A stretch of DNA of 15,383 bases from positions 1-15,383 of the forward strand of contig JAIRVW010000358.1 of NCBI GenBank assembly GCA_031253705.1, read 5' to 3'. Every line of letters starts with the position of its first letter. The first letter of the stretch is position 1. Source of the DNA: Brucellaceae bacterium. GTDB taxonomy: Bacteria > Pseudomonadota > Alphaproteobacteria > Rhizobiales > Rhizobiaceae. Positions 1 through 7,495 of the stretch are shown here, one piece after another. The position numbers were made by a program, and so were the translations under genes. A model generated the notes under the pieces. The model worked only from the letters and a program-made list of their open reading frames with translations, had not been told where the DNA came from and ran no database searches.

Positions 1-1
1 T

Positions 2-1021
2 GATGCCCTGCATAGCGGTTCGCACCAATATCCGCCGATGCTCGGTCTTCCTGCCCTGCGTCAGGCTGTGGCCGATAAGGCCCGCCGGTTCTTCAATATT
101 GAGGCCGATTGGGAAACAGAAGTGCTTGTCACTTCCGGCGCAACGGAAGCACTGGCCGACAGTTTCTTCGCGCTGATCAATTCCGGCGATGAAGTGATCG
201 TGCTGGAACCGGCTTATGATTCCTATAGTCCGGTGATCCGCCGCGCCGGTGGTGTGGTTGTGCCGGTGCGTCTTGCACCACCGCATTGGGAACTGCCGTT
301 GCAGGCGCTGAGCGATGCAATTACCCCGCGCACGCGCATGATCGTTGTCAATAATCCGATGAACCCGATCGGCAAGGTCTTTACCCGTGAAGAACTGGGT
401 TTCATCGCGGAACTGGCAGTGAAGCATAATCTCTTCATCATTGCCGATGAAGTGTATGAACACCTGACCTTCGATGACAATCAGCATATCTCGCTGTTTT
501 CACTGCCGGAAATCCGTAACCGCGTGGTGCGGATCGGTTCGGCAGGTAAGAGCTTCTCGCTTACCGGCTGGAAAGTCGGCTATATCACCGCCGATGCGCA
601 ATTGCTGAAAGTGATCTCCCGCGTCCATCAATATATGACCTTCACCACGCCGCCTGCCCTGCAAGCAGCTGTAGCAGTCGGCCTTAATCTGCCGGACAGC
701 TATTTCACCAACCTGCGCAATGAACTGGCGAAACGCCGTGATTATCTCGATGCTGGTCTGCGCGAGGCCGGTTTTAATATCGCCACTGCGCCTGCCACTT
801 ATTTCGCAGTCGCCGATATCAGCGATCTCGATAAAGAGGGTGATGATCTGGCCTTCAGCCAGCGCCTCACCCGTGAGGCCGGTGTCACGCCGGTGCCGGT
901 ATCGTCTTTCTATTCAGAGCGTAATATCACCAGCCATGTGCGGTTTTGCTTTGCCAAAAAGCTCGATACGCTGGAAACCGCTATTCAGCGGCTGCGGGAC
1001 TGGCGCGAGAAACAGGGCTGA
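2..1021 (+). CDS. Class I PLP-dependent aminotransferase, 5'-truncated
   Basis: The reading frame is open to the left edge, where it encodes HQYPPM followed by GLPALR, so the gene starts outside the window. It is a fold-type I (class I/II) aminotransferase that moves an amino group between an amino acid and a 2-oxo acid in the cytoplasm. Visible landmarks are SGATEAL (cofactor phosphate region), the NNPMNPIGK loop (family NxPxNPTG, with Ile for Thr), ADEVYEHLTF with the pyridine-binding Asp, and SAGKSFSLTGWKVGY, whose Lys codon at 548-550 should form the Schiff base. The PYDSYSP-like and PPHW segments recall methionine/kynurenine-type aminotransferases (YbdL group), but substrate cannot be read from sequence. 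It converges on the ynbA-like gene with only six bases between the stop codons and no terminator visible. Family call is secure; substrate is unknown. Confidence 0.93.
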   Translation, partial: DALHSGSHQYPPMLGLPALRQAVADKARRFFNIEADWETEVLVTSGATEALADSFFALINSGDEVIVLEPAYDSYSPVIRRAGGVVVPVRLAPPHWELPLQALSDAITPRTRMIVVNNPMNPIGKVFTREELGFIAELAVKHNLFIIADEVYEHLTFDDNQHISLFSLPEIRNRVVRIGSAGKSFSLTGWKVGYITADAQLLKVISRVHQYMTFTTPPALQAAVAVGLNLPDSYFTNLRNELAKRRDYLDAGLREAGFNIATAPATYFAVADISDLDKEGDDLAFSQRLTREAGVTPVPVSSFYSERNITSHVRFCFAKKLDTLETAIQRLRDWREKQG

Positions 1022-1027
1022 GCAACC

Positions 1028-1669
1028 TCAGCCCTTTGCAGCTTCTGTTAAACCTCTGCGAATACGGTTGAAAATCGTCCACACTAACAGAGCGATCAGC
1101 AGCGGCTGCAACCAGACCATCCATTGCGGCAGAAAGCCGTCAACGGCCAGCCAGCCACCGAGGATACCGAACAACAAGGCGCGGTCGCTTTTGCCCATCG
1201 GTCCGTCATAGCGCCGCGATGCACCAACGCTTAAGCCCAGCAATCCGGCAAATTCCGTGAGCAATGCCAGCACAATAATAAGCCCCATCCAATGCGGCTG
1301 AAACGGTGCGATCCACAAAAACGGCATAAACAGCGCAGTGTCGGACACCAGATCGCCAAGCTCGTTGAGATAGGCACCCAAAGCGCTTTGCTGGTTAAAT
1401 TCACGTGCCAGCATCCCGTCAATCGCATTCATCGCCATACGAATGAACAGCCAGACCGGAACAAGCCAGAACCACACCTTGTTTTCAGCAATCACCAACC
1501 ATGAGCCGACCGCCACAGAGATCAGCATTGCGGCAATAGTTACCTGATTGGCGGTTACTCCGCATTTTGCCAGCTTAATAACAAGCGGACGCAACAAAGC
1601 CTGAAAGCGGGTTTTCAACTGATAAACAGACACTGCACTACTCTTTGAAACATTGTTTTTCTTAAACAT
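1028..1669 (-). CDS. ynbA: YnbA-like CDP-alcohol phosphatidyltransferase
   Basis: A 213-residue integral membrane protein of the CDP-alcohol phosphatidyltransferase superfamily, which joins the phosphatidyl group of CDP-diacylglycerol to an alcohol and releases CMP. The signature lies at residues 81-106: NAIDG (81-85), AR (88-89), G98, N102 and D106. The usual pattern is D-x2-D-G-x2-A-R-x8-G-x3-D-x3-D, so the first and third Asp are Asn here; spacing is otherwise perfect. About six hydrophobic segments surround it, and GKSDRA (159-164) follows later. Length and the LNELGD and GKSDRA segments fit E. coli YnbA (about 200 residues), whose enzymatic activity is not established to my knowledge. 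It is transcribed divergently from the ynbC-like gene, whereas in E. coli all four ynb genes run together. The ATG at 1669 has no strong ribosome site; no better start is visible. The alcohol substrate is unknown. Confidence 0.88.
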   Translation of the reverse strand: MFKKNNVSKSSAVSVYQLKTRFQALLRPLVIKLAKCGVTANQVTIAAMLISVAVGSWLVIAENKVWFWLVPVWLFIRMAMNAIDGMLAREFNQQSALGAYLNELGDLVSDTALFMPFLWIAPFQPHWMGLIIVLALLTEFAGLLGLSVGASRRYDGPMGKSDRALLFGILGGWLAVDGFLPQWMVWLQPLLIALLVWTIFNRIRRGLTEAAKG

Positions 1670-1674
1670 CGTTT

Positions 1675-1687
1675 AGTCTAAAAGACT
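1675..1687. repeat. Small inverted repeat in the ynbA/ynbC divergent gap
   Basis: AGTCT (1675-1679) and AGACT (1683-1687) form a short palindrome directly upstream of the ynbA start, inside the 76-base gap between two divergent genes. It could be an operator half-site pair, but it is short enough to be chance. No convincing -35/-10 pair was found for either gene. Confidence 0.25.
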
Positions 1688-1745
1688 TATCATAGAAGTA
1701 AGGATAAACATCACGCTTCATAGCAGCAACACGAAAGACAGGCCA

Positions 1746-3521
1746 ATGACTCCGGTAAAACGCGATTGCACTGAGCGGCACTTTATCAGCCATGACCGGC
1801 AGGAAATCTTTTTCCGCTACTGGCCTGCTTTGAGCGACAAGCCGCAAGGTGCAATCATTCTGCTGCATCGCGGACACGAACATAGCGGTCGTGTTGCCCA
1901 TATAGTCGAAGAACTCGGACTGGATAATTACAGCTTCTACGCATGGGATGCACGCGGCCACGGCCTCACCCACGGACAGCGCGGCTATTCGCCTTCCTTT
2001 GCCACAACCGTGCGTGATCTCGACTGCTTTGCCCGCCATATCACGCAGACGGATGGTTTTGCGTTGCAGGATATGGCACTGATTGCACAAAGTGTCGGTG
2101 CGGTTATCGGCGCCACATGGGTGCATGATTATGCGCCGCCGATCCGTGCCATGGTGCTGGCTGCACCGGCTTTTGACGTTAAACTCTATGTACCGCTGGC
2201 CAAAGAAGGCATCTGGCTCTGGCAAAAGCTCAAAGGCACATTCTTCGTCAATTCCTATGTCAAAGCCCGCTTCCTCACCCATGATAAAGAGCGGATTGAA
2301 TCCTTTGAAAATGACCCGCTGATTACCCGTCCGATTGCTTCCAATATTCTGCTGGAACTCTATGAAAATGCCGACCGTATTGTCCGCGATGCCCGTGCGA
2401 TCACCACACCGACGCAGGTGCTGATCTCCGGCCGCGACTGGGTGGTGCGCGATGCACCGCAGCATCGTTTCTATGAAAATCTCGCAGGCTCCGTTAAAGA
2501 GCGCCATGTGCTTAAAGGTTTCTATCACGACACATTAGGCGAGCGTGACCGCGCACTGGCTTTTGCTAAAATCCGGCCCTTCATCGAGCAGCAATTTGCC
2601 AAGACACCGCAAAAAAATGCGCTGCTCAACGCCCATATTCAGGGTTTTACCCGCGATGAGGCCGACCAGCTGGCCACTCCTCTGCCGCTCACCAGCCCGC
2701 GCGGAGCTTACTGGGCGGTGACGCGTGCTTCTATTCGTATCGGCGGATTATTCTCGGAAGGACTGAAAACCGGTATCCGCACCGGTTTCGATTCCGGCTC
2801 TACACTCGATTATGTCTATCGCAATGAGGTGAAGGGCTTAGGCCCCGGTGGCCGCTATACCGATAAGACTTTTCTCAATGCTATTGGCTGGCGTGGTATC
2901 CGCCAGCGTAAAATCCATCTTGAAGAACTGATCCGGCAGGCAGTCACCCGTTTACAGGATGACGGTAAACCGGCGCGCATTCTCGACATTGCTGCCGGTC
3001 ACGGCCGCTATGTGCTGGATGCGCTCACCACCAAGGATGATGAAATCGCCTCGGTACGTCTGCAGGATTATTCACCAATCAATGTGCTGGCCGGTCGTCA
3101 GCTGATCGCGGAACGCAATCTCTCAGGCAAAGCCGAGTTCCATGAAGGCGATGCCTTTGACACCAAAGCACTCGCGGCGCTCGGTGCAGACGCAGAAACC
3201 GCACCAAATCTCGCCATCGTTTCCGGCCTTTATGAGCTGTTTGCCGATAATGACCAGATCACGCAATCATTGCAAGGACTGGCACAGGCGGTACAGAGCG
3301 GCGGCTATCTGATCTACACTAACCAGCCCTGGCATCCGCAACTGGAAATGATTGCCCGCGCTCTCACCTCCCATCGTGGCGGACAGGCATGGGTGATGCG
3401 CCGCCGCACGCAAAATGAGATGGATCAGCTGGTGGAAGCTGCAGGCTTTCGTAAGATCGAACAGCGCATCGACCAGTGGGGCATTTTCACCGTGTCACTG
3501 GCGCAGCGTATAGAGAAATAA
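1746..3521 (+). CDS. ynbC: YnbC-like fusion: alpha/beta hydrolase plus SAM methyltransferase
   Basis: A 591-residue two-domain protein, close to the length of E. coli YnbC (about 585). Residues 1-285 are a serine-aminopeptidase/monoglyceride-lipase-like alpha/beta hydrolase: HRGHEHSGR (41-49, oxyanion region), AWDARGHGLTHGQRGY (66-81), nucleophile Ser116 in AQSVG (family GxSxG with Ala for the first Gly), probable Asp231 in SGRDWVV and His261 in GFYHD. Residues from about 385 onward are a class I methyltransferase: ILDIAAGHGRY (412-422) is the SAM glycine loop and LQDYS (439-443) the acidic ribose strand. The region 286-384 joins them and has no motif I recognise. Start ATG at 1746 has only a weak AGG upstream. 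The stop TAA overlaps the next ATG by one base, so it is translationally coupled to ynbD. A lipid or lipid-headgroup substrate is inferred from context. Confidence 0.9.
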   Translation: MTPVKRDCTERHFISHDRQEIFFRYWPALSDKPQGAIILLHRGHEHSGRVAHIVEELGLDNYSFYAWDARGHGLTHGQRGYSPSFATTVRDLDCFARHITQTDGFALQDMALIAQSVGAVIGATWVHDYAPPIRAMVLAAPAFDVKLYVPLAKEGIWLWQKLKGTFFVNSYVKARFLTHDKERIESFENDPLITRPIASNILLELYENADRIVRDARAITTPTQVLISGRDWVVRDAPQHRFYENLAGSVKERHVLKGFYHDTLGERDRALAFAKIRPFIEQQFAKTPQKNALLNAHIQGFTRDEADQLATPLPLTSPRGAYWAVTRASIRIGGLFSEGLKTGIRTGFDSGSTLDYVYRNEVKGLGPGGRYTDKTFLNAIGWRGIRQRKIHLEELIRQAVTRLQDDGKPARILDIAAGHGRYVLDALTTKDDEIASVRLQDYSPINVLAGRQLIAERNLSGKAEFHEGDAFDTKALAALGADAETAPNLAIVSGLYELFADNDQITQSLQGLAQAVQSGGYLIYTNQPWHPQLEMIARALTSHRGGQAWVMRRRTQNEMDQLVEAAGFRKIEQRIDQWGIFTVSLAQRIEK

Positions 3522-4813
3522 TGCAGCGCCAAAGTGACAGAACAGATCCGGCTCTGATCCGACGGGGCGCGTTGTGGCTCTTGCTGCTCGCCCCGCTGTT
3601 CTATGCAACTTACGGACTGGCGAACTGGCTGGCATCCCAGCGTGTTTCAGTGCCGGAGATTGTCTTTGACTGGGAAAAGCAAATCCCGTTCTGGGGCTGG
3701 ACGATCATTCCCTATTGGTCGCTCAATCTGTTTTACGCCATCGCGGTTTTAGTCAGCGCCAGCAAAAAAGCACAAAACCGGTTGATCGGCCGCTATCTCA
3801 CGGCGCAATGCATTGCCTTTATCTGTTTCATCGCTTTTCCTCTGACTATCTCATGGGAAAAACCTGTCACAACCGGCCTTTCCGGCTGGCTGTTTGCCAT
3901 GCTTGGTAATTTCGACCAGCCGTATAATCAGGCACCTTCCTTACATATCGCCTTGGCAATTATCATCTGGGATCATCTCCGAGACAGATTACCGACGCCT
4001 TGGCGCATGATCTGGCATGGCTGGTATCTGCTGATCGGCCTGTCTGTGCTCACCACATGGCAGCATCATTTCATCGATATTCCGACAGGCGTGCTACTCG
4101 GCCTGTTCGCATTGTGGCTGTTTCCCCGTGGAGGCGATGCACCATGGCAAAATTACCGTTTCACCCGTGATCCCAAATCCCGCAAATTCATGCGTATCTA
4201 TGGCGCTGCCGGTCTTGTATTGCTGGCGCTCACATTTACCGGCGGGCATCCGGTAATTCTGTTGCTGCTCTGGCCTGCATTGGCCTTGCTGATGCTGAGC
4301 TTTGGCTATAGCGGAGGCGGTGCAAAAATCTTCCAAAAACGCCCTGACGGCTCCGTCAGTCTCGCTTCCCTTTTGCTGTTTTTGCCGTTGCGCATCTTTT
4401 TCAGGATCAACCGTATCGCATGGACATGGCGCGAACCCGCAGCGGTGAAAATTACTGAAGATCTCTATCTCGGACGTTTTCCGAAGCGATCAGAAACACA
4501 AAATTATGCCTGCATCATTGATATGACAGCAGAATGTATCGCACCGCGTAACAGCAGAGCGCGGTGGCAGGCTTTTCCGCTGATGGATCTCGCCAAGCCG
4601 GAACCTGTAACTATGCGGGCGGCAGTGACAGCAATCCATGATGCGCCGCGCCCGACACTGATCTGCTGTGCTTTAGGCTATCAGCGCAGCGCCAATCTCA
4701 TTGCCCGCTGGCTGGTTGAAAGCGGTCACGTAGCGGATCGTCACCAAGCGGAACAGCTGATCCGCCGGACCGGCAGGCCGGTACGGCTTTATCCTGACCA
4801 TCAGAAACAATAG
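3521..4813 (+). CDS. ynbD: YnbD-like fusion: PAP2 membrane domain plus dual-specificity phosphatase
   Basis: Starting at the ATG that overlaps the ynbC stop (TAATG) gives 430 residues, the length I recall for E. coli YnbD; an in-frame ATG 45 bases upstream lies inside ynbC and is unlikely. Residues 15-265 hold several membrane segments and PAP2-type motifs: PSLH (139-142) and S175...H182-x3-D186 (TTWQHHFID). The classical KxxxxxxRP motif and the Arg of SRxxxxxH are not evident, as in inositolphosphotransferase-like PAP2 members. Residues 305-430 form a cytosolic cysteine phosphatase domain: the P-loop CALGYQRS gives Cys383-x5-Arg389 and Ser390; the residue before the Cys is Cys instead of His. 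Two phosphatase modules in one membrane protein suggest dephosphorylation of a phospholipid headgroup such as a phosphatidyl-alcohol phosphate. The substrate is inferred, not seen. Confidence 0.9.
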   Translation: MQRQSDRTDPALIRRGALWLLLLAPLFYATYGLANWLASQRVSVPEIVFDWEKQIPFWGWTIIPYWSLNLFYAIAVLVSASKKAQNRLIGRYLTAQCIAFICFIAFPLTISWEKPVTTGLSGWLFAMLGNFDQPYNQAPSLHIALAIIIWDHLRDRLPTPWRMIWHGWYLLIGLSVLTTWQHHFIDIPTGVLLGLFALWLFPRGGDAPWQNYRFTRDPKSRKFMRIYGAAGLVLLALTFTGGHPVILLLLWPALALLMLSFGYSGGGAKIFQKRPDGSVSLASLLLFLPLRIFFRINRIAWTWREPAAVKITEDLYLGRFPKRSETQNYACIIDMTAECIAPRNSRARWQAFPLMDLAKPEPVTMRAAVTAIHDAPRPTLICCALGYQRSANLIARWLVESGHVADRHQAEQLIRRTGRPVRLYPDHQKQ

Positions 4814-4910
4814 TGAACTTCACACCACCCAAGAAATGATTGCCGAAAGTGCTTTTATTCTGTTACTTGCAATAATTAATAGGTAGCAAAATATAAACGA
4901 CACGTCATTC

Positions 4911-5564
4911 ATGGCCGATCCGGACCCGCATTCAATATTACAGATTTTTTCCGGTATGGTTCTGGCCTTTTTCTCCCGTGCCATAACCGGCGTGCGTCCG
5001 ATCTGGAGCGGCACTGTCCCGTCCCGCAAGCAGCGCATATATTTTGCCAATCACACCAGCCACGGTGATTTCATTCTGCTGTCCTCCTCGCTGCCCTTGG
5101 GCGAACGCGCAAGAACCCGTGCCGTTGCCGGTGCCGATTACTGGAACAGCAACCGCCTGCGTCGTTTCATTGCCACACGCCTGCTTGGCACAGTGCTGGT
5201 GGAGCGTAACTGGATTGAACGCAGTGAAGACCCGTTACTGGTGATGCTGCGTGCAATCGACAGCGGCCAGTCGCTGATCTTTTTTCCCGAAGGCACCCGC
5301 AATATGACAGAAGAGCCGCTGCTGCGTTTTCGCGCCGGTCTTTACCATCTGGCCAAAGCGCGGCCGGATGTGGAGCTGGTGCCATGCTGGATTGAAAATA
5401 TGTCCCGCGTTTTGCCGAAAGGCACGTTCTTACCGGTGCCGCTGCTATGCCGCGTGATTTTCGGCACACCGCTGCAATTACAACCGAGTGAGGAGCGCAA
5501 AGTCTTTTTGCATCGCGCTCAGGCGGCCTTGCTGACACTCAGCCCGCAATCTCAGGGAGAATGA
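4911..5564 (+). CDS. 1-acyl-glycerol-3-phosphate acyltransferase-like protein (PlsC family)
   Basis: A 217-residue PlsC-type acyltransferase, which transfers a fatty acyl chain to the sn-2 hydroxyl of lysophosphatidic acid to make phosphatidic acid at the inner membrane. The catalytic HxxxxD block is NHTSHGDF with His48 and Asp53; FFPEGTRN (124-131) is the phosphate-binding block; residues 155-163 (ELVPCW region) match the later LVPV-type block. It lacks a long N-terminal membrane anchor, having only a moderately hydrophobic stretch at about 9-27. It follows ynbD after 97 bases, a gap in which I see no terminator, and precedes the ynbB-like GTG by one base, so it sits inside the lipid operon. 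E. coli ynbABCD has no acyltransferase gene, which makes this an extra member. Start ATG at 4911 has a poor ribosome site; an ATG at codon 16 is the alternative. Confidence 0.87.
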   Translation: MADPDPHSILQIFSGMVLAFFSRAITGVRPIWSGTVPSRKQRIYFANHTSHGDFILLSSSLPLGERARTRAVAGADYWNSNRLRRFIATRLLGTVLVERNWIERSEDPLLVMLRAIDSGQSLIFFPEGTRNMTEEPLLRFRAGLYHLAKARPDVELVPCWIENMSRVLPKGTFLPVPLLCRVIFGTPLQLQPSEERKVFLHRAQAALLTLSPQSQGE

Positions 5565-5565
5565 C

Positions 5566-6498
5566 GTGAGCGAAGAAACCAATCTTCTCCTGATCGGTCT
5601 GATCGTGCTGTTATCTGTGGCAAGCCTTGCTGCCGCACTGATCAGCTGGCGCAGTCCCAAGCCGTTGCCCTCCACGCTCAGCAATATCAATGCGCGTATC
5701 CGTGCATGGTGGATTATGATTGCCGCCATCACCATTGCTTTCCTGTTCGGCAAGGCCGGTGTGGTTATTCTGTTCGGGCTGGTTTCTTTTGCAGCACTTC
5801 GGGAATATGTGACCCTCACCCATACGCATCGCAGCGATCACTGGCTGCTGCTCGGTGCCTTCCTCATCGTCATTCCGGTACAATATTATCTGGTCTGGGT
5901 GGAATGGTACGGGCTCTATTCCATCTTCATCCCCGTTTATGTATTTCTGGCTATGTCAGTGCTGACTGCACTCTGGGGCAATACCAGCCGGTTTCTGGAG
6001 CGCATTTCCGAGCAGCAATGGGGCATTATGCTCTCGGTCTATTGCATCAGCCATGTGCCGGCTCTCGCCACATTGCATATTGAAGGATTTGAAGACCGGC
6101 AATTATTGCTGATCGCCTTTCTGATTGCCGTAGTGCAGGGCTGTGATGTCTTGCAATTCATCTTCGGAAAATTATTCGGCAAGCACCGTATCTCGCCGAA
6201 AGTCTCCCCGTCCAAAACATGGGAAGGCCTGATCGGCGGTGTTGCAAGTGCATCTTTGCTCGGTGCCGGCCTGTCATGGCTCACACCCTTTTCCCCGCTG
6301 CAGGCAGGCGGCCTTGCAGCCATTGCCTGTATTATGGGTTTCTTTGGCGGGCTGGTCGCCTCAGCGATCAAACGTGATCGTGGTGTCAAAGACTGGGGAC
6401 ATATGATTGAAGGTCATGGCGGCATGATGGATCGCGCCGATAGTCTGGTTTTCGCCGCACCGGTATTCTTCCATCTGGTGCGCTATTTCTGGACATAA
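5566..6498 (+). CDS. ynbB: YnbB-like phosphatidate cytidylyltransferase (CdsA paralogue)
   Basis: A 310-residue polytopic membrane protein of the CDP-diacylglycerol synthase family, which uses CTP and phosphatidic acid to make CDP-diacylglycerol and pyrophosphate. About eight hydrophobic segments are visible. SPSKTWEG (214-221) is the conserved Ser/Lys loop. The family signature is at 266-292: S-A-I-K-R, K275-D276, H284-G-G and D289-R-A-D292. It departs from the usual CdsA pattern at Glu282 (normally Pro/Gly) and Ala291. These, the length and the neighbours favour the YnbB subgroup; E. coli YnbB has been reported as a CdsA paralogue with CDP-DAG synthase activity. The start is GTG at 5566, supported by AGGGAG about eight bases upstream and one base after the acyltransferase stop. 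It would feed CDP-DAG to the YnbA-like enzyme. It is the last gene before the terminator. Confidence 0.93.
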   Translation: MSEETNLLLIGLIVLLSVASLAAALISWRSPKPLPSTLSNINARIRAWWIMIAAITIAFLFGKAGVVILFGLVSFAALREYVTLTHTHRSDHWLLLGAFLIVIPVQYYLVWVEWYGLYSIFIPVYVFLAMSVLTALWGNTSRFLERISEQQWGIMLSVYCISHVPALATLHIEGFEDRQLLLIAFLIAVVQGCDVLQFIFGKLFGKHRISPKVSPSKTWEGLIGGVASASLLGAGLSWLTPFSPLQAGGLAAIACIMGFFGGLVASAIKRDRGVKDWGHMIEGHGGMMDRADSLVFAAPVFFHLVRYFWT

Positions 6499-6512
6499 AC
6501 AATTAAAAAATC

Positions 6513-6550
6513 AGGGCATTTCCAATATTTAACGCTATTGGAAATGCCCT
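6513..6550. terminator. Bidirectional hairpin terminator between ynbB and the AraC gene
   Basis: A perfect 15-base-pair inverted repeat, 6513-6527 with 6536-6550 and an 8-base loop, lies between two convergent genes. The A-run at 6505-6510 becomes a T-run after the stem for leftward transcripts, making a good Rho-independent terminator for the AraC gene. Rightward, the stem is followed only by a weaker T-rich CACTTTATT, but it can still end the ynb operon. Confidence 0.85.
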
Positions 6551-6554
6551 CACT

Positions 6555-7424
6555 TTATTGCAACACTGCCCCGCGAAACAGGTTCCATGACGAGCGTCGC
6601 TCAGCCAGAAAACGCCCCGGCGGTGTGCCGACAGCTTTACGGAACATGGTGACAAACGCACCGGCACTCTCATAGCCCAGATCAAAAGCCACCGACTGGA
6701 TTGAGCGTCCCTGTGTGAGCAATTGCACACCGGTAATCACATGCAATTGCCTGCGCCAGCGCCCGACACTCATGCCGGTTTCATGGCTGAACAACCGGCT
6801 CAGACTACGCTCGCTCATGCCAATGCGTTGCGCCCATTCTTCCAGTGTTGCATGACTTGCCGGATCATCAAGCAGAATATCCGTCAGTTTACGCAACCGC
6901 GTATCGACCGGTATCGGCAGATGCAACTGCTCCAGCGGTGCGGCCACCAGCTCATCCAGCAGCACAGCAATCAGCCTGCCTTCCGCACCGTCCTCATCAT
7001 AATATTCGTCAAAACCTGCGGCCTTTTCCAGCAGGCTCTGTAACAGAGGAGAGACGGAAACGCTGCAACAAATATCCGGCAAACCGGTCATAATATCCGG
7101 TTCAACAAACAGGCCGAAACCGCGCACTTCACCGGTGCTTCTGGCCTTATGCGGCAACCCGCCCGGTATCCAGACCGCACATTGCGGCGGCACAACCCAG
7201 ACACCATTGTCTGTTTCAACCGTCACCACACCGCTGGCACTAAACAGGAGCTGCGCTTTACGATGCGAGTGGCGCGGAAACTCCCAGCCATCCACAACCA
7301 TAGACAAGCCCATAACAACAACCGGACGGTTGATCTGATCCGGCAAAGCATAATCAGGAAATTCTGTCGTGAAAAACATCAAACCACCGCTATACCAAGG
7401 CGGCTCAAGATACTGACGCATCAC
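6555..7424 (-). CDS. AraC-family transcriptional regulator with N-terminal cupin domain
   Basis: A 289-residue DNA-binding regulator. The N-terminal half is a cupin-type sensor: PRHSHRKAQLLF (50-61) carries the metal- or ligand-binding histidines, and WVVPPQCAVWIPGGLPH (76-92) is the second cupin strand set. The C-terminal half holds two AraC helix-turn-helix units, one at about 193-213 (LEEWAQRIGMSERSLSRLF) and one at about 240-262 (SIQSVAFDLGYESAGAFVTMFRK), followed by GTPPGRF. The arrangement matches the NimR/YeaM-type group, which often controls a nearby MFS exporter; the closest here is at 8142-9806, one gene away, so a link is only a guess. Start ATG at 7424 has AAGG close upstream; the ATG at 7379 (codon 16) is a real alternative. 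The gene ends at the shared terminator. Effector is unknown. Confidence 0.9.
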   Translation of the reverse strand: MMRQYLEPPWYSGGLMFFTTEFPDYALPDQINRPVVVMGLSMVVDGWEFPRHSHRKAQLLFSASGVVTVETDNGVWVVPPQCAVWIPGGLPHKARSTGEVRGFGLFVEPDIMTGLPDICCSVSVSPLLQSLLEKAAGFDEYYDEDGAEGRLIAVLLDELVAAPLEQLHLPIPVDTRLRKLTDILLDDPASHATLEEWAQRIGMSERSLSRLFSHETGMSVGRWRRQLHVITGVQLLTQGRSIQSVAFDLGYESAGAFVTMFRKAVGTPPGRFLAERRSSWNLFRGAVLQ

Positions 7425-7495
7425 GCCTTGAAAAAGTTCAATCGCCGCTAGGGCTTAACCAAAGTCCAATGAATTTAGCTCAATGGGTTTTGATA

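Noticed and set aside
1662..2528. Long open frame (288 codons) on the minus strand
   Set aside because: It lies fully antisense to the ynbC-like gene, its protein has no recognisable motif and is rich in Cys, His and Arg in the way of a shadow frame.
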